Shown: in pieces, positions 1-6,554 of the stretch | Position numbering within the stretch: the first letter of the stretch is position 1 | How the letters are laid out: every line of letters begins with the position of its first letter | NCBI GenBank assembly: GCA_030643285.1 | Contig: DAOWMC010000064.1 | Span: 1 to 6,554, forward strand | Length of the DNA: 6,554 nt | Direction: 5' to 3' | Source: Methanobacteriota archaeon | GTDB lineage: Archaea; Halobacteriota; Syntropharchaeia; DAOWMC01 | Made by a program: the position numbers and the translations under genes | The notes under the pieces: model-generated | What the model was told of the DNA's origin: nothing | The model's input: the letters and a program-made list of their open reading frames with translations, nothing else | The model's database searches: none

Positions 1-1201
1 GGATAAGATTGCTACCTGTCTCCAGGGAAAAATGATTCCAGGATTTCATTTTATCTATTCCGGTTGATAGGCGAGTATACAGGTTCCTTATCGCCTGTGT
101 TAACGCCCCAAAATCATGCAACCTCAGCTCTTTTAATGCGTACTCCACAATCCCGCCCCTCGATGATGCGGAAGCTCCAAGCGATCGTATAAATGAAGGA
201 TAATTATCATCTCCCCTCTTGATATTTTTCTCCTGCCGTCCAAATACCATTCCCGGAAAAGCTAATGGGGCTATCGTCACAGCCAGTATCATCTGTGGTT
301 GGAGTCGATCAGAAAATAAAACTACTGAAATTATTCCGATTATAGCGCATAAAACAAACATCATCGGATACAGAGCCATCATTTTTTTCTCATCATCTGT
401 CTTATCCAATGTGTGCCATAACGTATCTTTTGGGGCCTTACTTTTCATCATAAATAGCATCATAACTTCCATGAACAGGAACAAAAAGACGGTCATACCT
501 ACGATACCAACCGGACTACCACCGGTTATCAGGGGCATTATAATCCCCAGGGAACCCATAAATAGTAGTGACATCACCAGGGACATATACATCTCCTGTA
601 AATTCGCAATCCTTGTCAAAGACCCCTTGAACAGAATTTCAAATTCCCTCATAACAACATCCTGCTCTATCATCAAAAATGTCTCAGGATCCTCACCTGA
701 TTCCAGTGCATGAGCAAAACGATCCAAAAAATCTGCAAATATCTTTGAAGGAGTCCTTTTTGCTATAAATCTGCAGGCATCGGGTGTACTCATATGCCAT
801 GAATTTATAAGATTGAAGATCTTTTCTATTTCAGTGGCTAATGCCATGTACTGTTTTTTTTTGCCGATAAGCCCCAGAACTGCAATTAGTGGCATATCCG
901 ATGTTGCCAAAACACCCACATGGGTTATAAAAAAGTGCATGTTCTGTTCTATCTGTATTCGTTTTGCATCAAGTTGCATTTTCGGATACACAAGCACAAA
1001 CATAACACAGAATAATGGTAAAAAGTAACAGATCAATCCGGCACTGCCACTAAATACATCGGGCAGTGCCAAAAGCAGAACTACAGAAAGTATCACCCCA
1101 AAAGAGATGACAGGGATACCAAACTTAATCAAATATTTTTCCACAGGCATATCCAAGCCTGCAAAAATCGATGTGGTACCTGTTTGTACTTCTCCCCCCA
1201 T
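1..1201 (-). CDS. arlJ: Archaellum assembly membrane protein ArlJ/FlaJ (type II secretion system F family), 3' end off the left edge
   Basis: Translating the complement from the ATG at 1201-1199 gives 400 uninterrupted residues reaching the window edge. FlaJ proteins are usually about 550 residues, so roughly the last quarter is missing. Hydrophobic segments lie near residues 24-47, 54-73, 207-226, 230-252, 275-296 and 303-321. A first cytoplasmic T2SSF domain spans about 85-200, including an IEQNMHFFITHVGVLATSDM stretch and a later LESGEDPETFL stretch. A second such domain begins near 335 (PSFIRSLGASASSRGG). The short KAPKDTLWHTLDKTDDEK linker after the fourth segment and the overall pattern resemble euryarchaeal FlaJ, the polytopic platform on which the ATPase FlaI assembles archaellins. 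The start is supported by a GAGATGATT ribosome site five bases upstream and an in-frame stop just before it. A TadC-like pilus platform protein is the main alternative. The usual upstream neighbour flaI is absent: a tRNA gene lies there instead. Confidence 0.85.
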   Translation of the reverse strand, partial: MGGEVQTGTTSIFAGLDMPVEKYLIKFGIPVISFGVILSVVLLLALPDVFSGSAGLICYFLPLFCVMFVLVYPKMQLDAKRIQIEQNMHFFITHVGVLATSDMPLIAVLGLIGKKKQYMALATEIEKIFNLINSWHMSTPDACRFIAKRTPSKIFADFLDRFAHALESGEDPETFLMIEQDVVMREFEILFKGSLTRIANLQEMYMSLVMSLLFMGSLGIIMPLITGGSPVGIVGMTVFLFLFMEVMMLFMMKSKAPKDTLWHTLDKTDDEKKMMALYPMMFVLCAIIGIISVVLFSDRLQPQMILAVTIAPLAFPGMVFGRQEKNIKRGDDNYPSFIRSLGASASSRGGIVEYALKELRLHDFGALTQAIRNLYTRLSTGIDKMKSWNHFSLETGSNLI

Positions 1202-1241
1202 AGAATCATCTCAAATGTATCATTCAATTAAAATGAACACG

Positions 1242-1251
1242 CTTATAAATA
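1242..1251 (-). promoter_or_regulatory. Putative TATA box for arlJ/flaJ
   Basis: Read on the minus strand this is TATTTATAAG, centred about 45 bases before the ATG at 1201. Archaeal transcription begins about 25 bases after the box, which predicts a start near 1220 and a leader of about 20 bases. That leader would contain the GAGATGATT ribosome site at 1204-1212. The inference rests on position and composition only. Confidence 0.45.
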
Positions 1252-1280
1252 CTATGACCATCGTTACCGTGCATATGGTA

Positions 1281-1289
1281 CAAAAAGAA
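1281..1289 (-). terminator. T-rich tract after tRNA-Ala, possible terminator
   Basis: On the minus strand, a TTCTTTTTG run begins six bases after the discriminator base of the tRNA. Archaeal RNA polymerase commonly terminates at oligo-T tracts without needing a hairpin, so this could end the tRNA transcript before arlJ. No stem-loop was seen. Confidence 0.35.
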
Positions 1290-1294
1290 TTGAA

Positions 1295-1366
1295 TGGACT
1301 TGGCGGGATTTGAACCCGCGGCCTCTGCCTCGCGAAGGCAGCGTTCTTCCACTGAGCTACAAGCCC
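1295..1366 (-). tRNA. tRNA-Ala with anticodon CGC
   Basis: The minus strand folds into a 72-base cloverleaf. The seven-pair acceptor stem is GGGCTTG with CAAGTCC, and it contains G3-T70, the identity pair of alanine tRNAs. The anticodon stem is CTGCC/GGCAG with loop TTCGCGA, giving anticodon CGC at 1332-1334, which reads codon GCG. The variable loop is AGGCC, the T stem GCGGG/CCCGC with loop TTCAAAT, and the discriminator A73. CCA is not encoded, so it must be added by the CCA-adding enzyme. The D stem GCTC/GAAC has a C11-A24 mismatch; the other three pairs are intact. No intron is present. Confidence 0.96.
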
Positions 1367-1395
1367 ATTAAAAAACCTTCAAAATAGATAGAATA

Positions 1396-1425
1396 GATAT
1401 ACTTTACGGATATAAATATATGTAT
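1396..1425 (-). promoter_or_regulatory. Putative promoter region of tRNA-Ala
   Basis: Two TATA-like elements occur on the minus strand upstream of the tRNA. AAGTATATC (1396-1404) is centred about 33 bases before the mature 5' end and fits a short leader. TATATTTATA (about 1411-1420) would give a leader of about 20 bases. I cannot tell which is used. The 135-base gap between arvB and the tRNA (1367-1501) otherwise holds only AT-rich sequence, including a T-rich run just past arvB that could end its transcript. Confidence 0.35.
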
Positions 1426-1501
1426 AAGTAGGCAATTCAACCTTCATATTGTGGTTTTTTACATCGTATACAAATACAAAAATATAGAGGGTCCAATCAT
1501 C

Positions 1502-1873
1502 TCACTCGAAAAGGTTTGATGAGACAATTGCACTCATGAAATCATTATCCTTCTTTATCGTCTTAAGCTGATTGGCTGGCCCAATTACAGTTAGACGTGG
1601 TTGAGAGCCAGACTTTCCCAAAAGCTTTCCGATCAATCCGACATTTTTATGTTGATATGGATAACTTTCAATTTCAATTCCGATAAAATCATCATGGGTA
1701 ATCTCACTCATTGTCACCTCGATAAGTTTTGCCTCTTCCTCGGGTGTCAATCCCCATTCCAGGACGATGATCTTTCCAGTATGAACACTATCCAAGATCA
1801 ATCGAATCTTCTCCATAGCGGTCATCGAAGACAGTCTGGTTTTTGATACAATATCCATTCTAACTTCTTGCAC
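1502..1873 (-). CDS. arvB: DUF2073 family protein, OapB/ArvB-like partner of the vesiculation GTPase
   Basis: A small soluble protein of 123 residues, or 126 if the GTG at 1882 is used. The family signature is easy to see: an N-terminal segment leading to TAMEKIRLILDSV, then LEWGLTPEEEAKLIEVTMSEI, then DDFIGIEIESYP, a GLIGKLLGK stretch, and RLTVIGPANQLKTIKKD near the C-terminus. These match DUF2073, named OapB/ArvB in euryarchaea, where it sits beside an Era-like GTPase. Its biochemical function is unknown. The gene follows arvA directly. I chose the GTG at 1873-1871 because a GGGTGA ribosome site inside the arvA stop region lies five bases before it. The GTG at 1882, overlapping the arvA stop as GTGA, and the ATG at 1858 are alternatives; the conserved region begins close to the latter. 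No zinc-ribbon ArvC gene follows; the next gene is tRNA-Ala. Confidence 0.88.
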   Translation of the reverse strand: MQEVRMDIVSKTRLSSMTAMEKIRLILDSVHTGKIIVLEWGLTPEEEAKLIEVTMSEITHDDFIGIEIESYPYQHKNVGLIGKLLGKSGSQPRLTVIGPANQLKTIKKDNDFMSAIVSSNLFE

Positions 1874-1878
1874 ATTAA

Positions 1879-1884
1879 TCACCC
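1879..1884 (-). promoter_or_regulatory. Ribosome binding site deciding the arvB start
   Basis: GGGTGA on the minus strand overlaps the TGA stop of arvA. With a TTAAT spacer it leads to the GTG at 1873-1871. The same spacing and spacer sequence are seen in front of the proposed CTG start of aIF1A. The overlap suggests ribosomes finishing arvA could reinitiate on arvB. Confidence 0.5.
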
Positions 1885-2511
1885 GAAATGCTTGGCTATT
1901 GCCTCATATAATTTATCCACATTCTTACCCTCCAAAGCCGATATTGAAACCACCGGGTGTTGTGGGAAGGCACTTTTTATCCGCGCAGGTGACGAATTGG
2001 GCAGGTCGGTTTTATTTGCCACAATCAATAAAGGCAAATTGCGGGCTTCCATATTTCCAACAACGACAACATTCACCTGGGTGAACGGATCCAATGTAGA
2101 ATCCATAACCAGGAGCACACCATCCAGATCATTCAGCCATTTTATTGCATCTATAACCCCCTCTGTCGCTTCTTTAGACCTTCGTTTTGCCTCCTCTTCA
2201 TCCAATCCGAAATTCATAAAATCATGAAAATCAATCTTTGTTGCAAGCCCTGGTGTATCCACAATATCCAAACTTACCTCTACACCATTTGCATCCAGCT
2301 TAACTCCCTCTCGTTTTCTTGCTCTTCTCGTCTCATGCGGGATCTCCGAAACCGCTCCCATCACATCACCTGACCAATCCCTAATCAAACGGTTTGCCAA
2401 AGTGGTTTTACCCGCATTCGGTGGGCCGTATATCCCGATACGCGCGTTTTTCTTTTTAAAAATTTTTCTTAACCAAGACGAGAAATTCTTTATTCTACTC
2501 CGTATAGTCAT
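1879..2511 (-). CDS. arvA: Era/Ras-like small GTPase, OapA/ArvA family (archaeal vesiculation GTPase)
   Basis: A 210-residue GTPase with every nucleotide-binding motif: G1 GPPNAGKT at 29-36, a G2 threonine at 61 inside [12 protein letters not shown]3 DTPG at 85-88, G4 NKTD at 166-169 and G5 SAL at 191-193. No KH domain follows the GTPase core, unlike bacterial Era. About 24 residues precede G1 and form a strongly basic, amphipathic stretch (arginines and lysines alternating with I, F, W and L) that could hold the protein at the membrane; this last point is inference. The size and the DUF2073 neighbour match OapA/ArvA, which work in Haloferax identified as the driver of extracellular vesicle formation. 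The name OapA came from its position near a replication origin in haloarchaea; no Orc1/Cdc6 gene is visible here. It starts with an ATG behind a weak TTGGAT site. Confidence 0.9.
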   Translation of the reverse strand: MTIRSRIKNFSSWLRKIFKKKNARIGIYGPPNAGKTTLANRLIRDWSGDVMGAVSEIPHETRRARKREGVKLDANGVEVSLDIVDTPGLATKIDFHDFMNFGLDEEEAKRRSKEATEGVIDAIKWLNDLDGVLLVMDSTLDPFTQVNVVVVGNMEARNLPLLIVANKTDLPNSSPARIKSAFPQHPVVSISALEGKNVDKLYEAIAKHFG

Positions 2512-2568
2512 TTATCCAACCTGCTTTCTAATATCTTGTAATCCTAATACTTAATTCTTTTCTCCCAA

Positions 2569-2600
2569 CACTTTTATACTTTTAACGGGTATATAAATAT
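2569..2600. promoter_or_regulatory. Divergent promoter region between arvA and the CBS-domain gene
   Basis: The 115-base gap 2512-2626 separates two divergent genes. The segment around 2569-2581 reads AGTATAAAAGT on the minus strand, a good TATA box for arvA (predicted start near 2549). On the plus strand it reads TTTATACTTTT, also TATA-like. A second plus-strand box, TATATAAAT at 2590-2598, is closer to the CBS start and would give a very short leader. The plus-strand gene has a GGGGAG ribosome site at 2615-2620, which favours the more distal box for it. Confidence 0.45.
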
Positions 2601-2626
2601 AGAGGTCCTTATATGGGGAGATCAAC

Positions 2627-3184
2627 ATGGAAACAAAGATACCAATACGAGACATAATGACACGGCACGTTGTTACAGCAGACCCTGATATCAATGTGGT
2701 TGACATTTCAAAGAAAATGCTTAAAGAAAATGTTGGTTGTGTCATTGTTGTAGAAGATAATCAACCAATTGGCATAATCACGGAACGTGATATAGTTCGG
2801 AAATTGGTATCAAAGGATATTGACCCCACATCAACCACGATAAAAGAATTGATGGCAGAGCCCATCATCACAGTTCCACACGATATGAGCCTGCTTGATG
2901 TGACCAGAAAGATGGCTCAGATGAAGCTTAGAAGGTTTCCTGTTGTTAAAAATGGTAAAATGGTGGGTATAGTCTCAGAGACAGATATTATTTCTGTTTC
3001 ATCGGATCTGGATCGGATCAGAGCTGAATTGATTGAGATGAGTAGGGGGCGTACCATGACGCCTCAGGAAGAAAGGCTGCCACAACAGGGGGTCTGTGAG
3101 AAATGCGGGGAGCTTTCCGAAAGGTTAGAAGTTGTGGATGGCGTGGCCTTGTGTGAGATATGTAGGTACGAGTTTAGAAGATAG
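2627..3184 (+). CDS. Two-CBS-domain protein with C-terminal zinc ribbon
   Basis: A soluble protein of 185 residues. The first CBS domain spans about 8-65 (RDIMTRHVVTADPD, then GCVIVVEDNQPIGIITERDI) and the second about 72-126 (KELMAEPIITVPHDMSLLDV, then RRFPVVKNGKMVGIVSETDI). Together they form a Bateman module, a fold that usually binds adenine nucleotides or related ligands. A helical, charged linker (127-155) leads to a zinc ribbon with paired cysteines CEKC at 157-160 and CEIC at 176-179. CBS plus zinc-ribbon proteins of this length are common in archaea, but the role is not established; a ligand-sensing regulator that contacts nucleic acid or protein through the ribbon is plausible. The ATG is preceded by GGGGAG at a normal distance. 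It is divergent from arvA and convergent with arfC, with only 24 bases between the two stop codons. Confidence 0.92.
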   Translation: METKIPIRDIMTRHVVTADPDINVVDISKKMLKENVGCVIVVEDNQPIGIITERDIVRKLVSKDIDPTSTTIKELMAEPIITVPHDMSLLDVTRKMAQMKLRRFPVVKNGKMVGIVSETDIISVSSDLDRIRAELIEMSRGRTMTPQEERLPQQGVCEKCGELSERLEVVDGVALCEICRYEFRR

Positions 3185-3208
3185 ATAAGTATCAGGTGCT
3201 CTAACTTC

Positions 3209-3886
3209 TTAGTGTTTTACTAGCCACCTAAGAACAATTCCGTCCCCTATTTTTTGTGAATTTAAAAGCTCGAGGCGTGGGATTTTGTCTTTTGTGCTAA
3301 AACCTTCCCCATCAACAAGGGTCGGGGCGTTTTTTCCTCCTATCAGCAAATTGCCGATATACATATGGATCTCATCAACCAGGCCCTGTGAGATCAAAGC
3401 CCAGTTGAGCGTTGCGCCCCCTTCCACCATAACCCGGTTGACACCCATTTTTTCAAGTCTAAAAATCATTTCACCGAGGTCAACCTTTTCTTTTCCAATA
3501 ACCATGACCTCTGCATAGTTTTTTAACACATCTTTTCTTTGTTCGGGTGCAAGTTCCGAAACAAAGATGATTCTTTTTCCATCCCCTTTATGCAGTAAAT
3601 CGGAATCCGTGGGGGTTCTTGCATAACTGTCCACAATTATTCTGATCGGGTTCTCGTCCTTACCTTCTTTTACCCTTCTTTTTTTGTTCTCTTCTGATTT
3701 AACTGTAAGGCTTGGATCATCAGAAAGAACCGTTCCTATCCCAACGATAACTGCATCTGAATCTGCTTTAAGACGGTCAACCCTCAAAAAATCCTCTGAA
3801 GAGCTTATTTTAACCTGTTTACGCTCTTTTGTTGAAATTTTCCCATCTGCGCTCATTGCCGCGTTAATAAAAACGAAGGGCTTCAT
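3209..3886 (-). CDS. arfC: 2,5-diamino-6-ribosylamino-4(3H)-pyrimidinone 5'-phosphate reductase (riboflavin/F420 precursor pathway)
   Basis: Reduces the ribosylamino-pyrimidinone made from GTP to its ribitylamino form using NAD(P)H, an early step toward riboflavin and the deazaflavin chromophore of F420. The 225-residue protein carries only the RibD C-terminal/dihydrofolate-reductase-like domain and has no zinc deaminase domain, as in Methanocaldococcus MJ0671. Recognisable stretches are FINAAMSADGKI (6-17), GIGTVLSDDPSLTV (49-62), RIIVDSYARTP (82-92), EGGATLNW (155-162) followed by LVDEI, and near the end a GGKNAPTLVDGEGF stretch. A lysine/arginine/glutamate-rich insertion lies at 63-78. I chose the ATG at 3886 because homologues start with a similar few residues before the first strand; a GTG at 3907 would add seven residues. 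Neither start has a clear ribosome site, so a leaderless or near-leaderless mRNA is possible. It is divergent from aIF1A. Confidence 0.92.
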   Translation of the reverse strand: MKPFVFINAAMSADGKISTKERKQVKISSSEDFLRVDRLKADSDAVIVGIGTVLSDDPSLTVKSEENKKRRVKEGKDENPIRIIVDSYARTPTDSDLLHKGDGKRIIFVSELAPEQRKDVLKNYAEVMVIGKEKVDLGEMIFRLEKMGVNRVMVEGGATLNWALISQGLVDEIHMYIGNLLIGGKNAPTLVDGEGFSTKDKIPRLELLNSQKIGDGIVLRWLVKH

Positions 3887-3935
3887 CCATGCACATTTTA
3901 TAATCACGATAGATTAGCTTTTCTATGTTAACAAA

Positions 3936-3946
3936 CCTTTTTAATG
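3936..3946. promoter_or_regulatory. Putative shared TATA region for aIF1A (+) and arfC (-)
   Basis: The plus strand reads CCTTTTTAATG, predicting an aIF1A start near 3967 and a leader of about 28 bases that includes the GAGGTG ribosome site. The minus strand reads CATTAAAAAGG, predicting an arfC start near 3916, just before its first possible start codons. Both assignments are from position and AT content only. Confidence 0.3.
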
Positions 3947-3983
3947 TAGAAGGAATGATAGTGCTTAGAAATTAATAGCATTC

Positions 3984-3989
3984 GAGGTG
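3984..3989 (+). promoter_or_regulatory. Strong Shine-Dalgarno site in front of a CTG codon (aIF1A start)
   Basis: GAGGTG is a six-base match to the archaeal 16S complement GGAGGTGATC and the best such match in the window. It is followed by a TTAAT spacer and CTG at 3995-3997, in frame with aIF1A. The next in-frame ATG is 81 bases further on, too far for this site to serve. The spacing equals that of the flaJ and arvB sites (five bases). Confidence 0.65.
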
Positions 3990-3994
3990 TTAAT

Positions 3995-4342
3995 CTGGGA
4001 AACCAACGTGGAGGTCGTAAAAATTATAGCAGGCGAAAAAAGAAGGGTGGTAGGCCTGCTGCTGGAACCGAGATAATGAGGGTGCGTACACCACGCAAAG
4101 AAAAAGGTGAAGTTTTAGCCATTGTTGATGCTATGCTCGGGGCAAATCACATAAAAATCAGATGCTTGGATGGTAAGGTAAGATTGGGGAGAATCCCGGG
4201 CAAAATGAGAAAAAAGATCTGGATAAGAGAAAGAGATGTTGTTATTGTGGTACCTTGGGATTTTCAGGATGAAAAGGCAAATGTGATATGGAAGTACACT
4301 CGCCCACAGGTAGCATGGTTAGAGCGTAAAGGATTCTTATAA
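3995..4342 (+). CDS. eif1A: Translation initiation factor aIF1A, probably starting at a CTG codon
   Basis: Archaeal homologue of bacterial IF1 and eukaryotic eIF1A; it binds the A site of the small subunit and helps select the start codon. The OB-fold core is complete and highly conserved: [78 protein letters not shown] and WLERKGFL. If translation began at the first in-frame ATG (4076) the protein would have 88 residues and no N-terminal tail. The frame is open upstream to a TAG at 3959-3961 and encodes a typical basic aIF1A tail ([20 protein letters not shown]). It contains no ATG, GTG or TTG. CTG at 3995, behind a strong ribosome site, gives 115 residues. The start is inference: an assembly error or initiation at 4076 remain possible. 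It is the first gene of an operon; rio1 starts seven bases after its stop. Confidence 0.93.
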   Translation: MGNQRGGRKNYSRRKKKGGRPAAGTEIMRVRTPRKEKGEVLAIVDAMLGANHIKIRCLDGKVRLGRIPGKMRKKIWIRERDVVIVVPWDFQDEKANVIWKYTRPQVAWLERKGFL

Positions 4343-4349
4343 GAGTTTT

Positions 4350-6554
<2,205 letters not shown>

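Noticed and set aside
219..1313. Three plus-strand open frames (219-713, 813-1028, 1107-1313)
   Set aside because: They are antisense to the continuous 400-codon arlJ frame, and the last also runs through the tRNA gene. Their translations look like reverse complements of membrane-protein codons.
1601..2227. Plus-strand frames opposite arvB and arvA
   Set aside because: They lie entirely over two well-conserved minus-strand families and show no recognisable motif.
2512..2626. Replication origin, as might be expected near OapA-type genes in haloarchaea
   Set aside because: There is no repeated origin-recognition-box motif and no Orc1/Cdc6 gene in the window.
2551..2745. Minus-strand frame of 64 codons over the divergent promoter and CBS start
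   Set aside because: It overlaps the CBS coding start and the promoter region, has no ribosome site and resembles no known protein.
3185..3225. Possible bidirectional hairpin terminator between the CBS gene and arfC
   Set aside because: Only a four-pair stem (CTAA/TTAG around 3201-3212) and an imperfect AGGTG/CACCT pairing are present, too weak to call.
3285..3917. Plus-strand frames opposite arfC
   Set aside because: They are shadows of the reductase, whose conserved motifs are clear on the minus strand.

Overview
The window is most likely a piece of a euryarchaeal chromosome. Evidence for this is a complete archaeal translation initiation factor aIF1A, a RIO1-family kinase, an archaellum-type FlaJ/ArlJ membrane protein, the archaeal-type riboflavin reductase (no fused deaminase), an ArvA/OapA-like GTPase with its DUF2073 partner, a tRNA gene without encoded CCA, TATA-like boxes, and ribosome-binding sites resembling the 16S complement GGAGGTGATC. 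Base composition is moderately AT-rich. Protein similarity recalled from memory suggests a methanogen/ANME-type lineage, but the sequence alone does not settle the order.

Layout from left to right: (1) On the minus strand, the first 400 codons of arlJ/flaJ run off the left edge. Its start is at 1201, behind its own TATA-like box and ribosome-binding site. (2) A minus-strand tRNA-Ala(CGC) lies at 1295-1366. (3) A minus-strand pair arvA-arvB (2511 down to 1502), overlapping at the junction, encodes an Era/Ras-like GTPase and a DUF2073 protein. These are the OapA/OapB family linked in haloarchaea to extracellular vesicle formation. (4) Divergent from arvA is a two-CBS-domain protein with a C-terminal zinc ribbon. 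(5) Convergent with it is the riboflavin-pathway reductase arfC. (6) Divergent from arfC is a plus-strand operon: aIF1A, rio1, and then a bacterial-type NAD+-dependent DNA ligase, ligA, which runs off the right edge.

Two items deserve most attention. First, aIF1A has no in-frame ATG, GTG or TTG in front of its basic N-terminal tail. It does have a CTG codon placed exactly behind the best Shine-Dalgarno sequence in the window, so it may start at CTG. Second, ligA is a bacterial enzyme family that is rare in archaea, yet it is embedded in an archaeal translation/ribosome-biogenesis operon and overlaps rio1 by 17 bases. The other genes are recognisable families in mostly compact arrangement. No gene-free stretch exceeds about 135 bases, and I see no CRISPR array, insertion sequence or tandem repeat.
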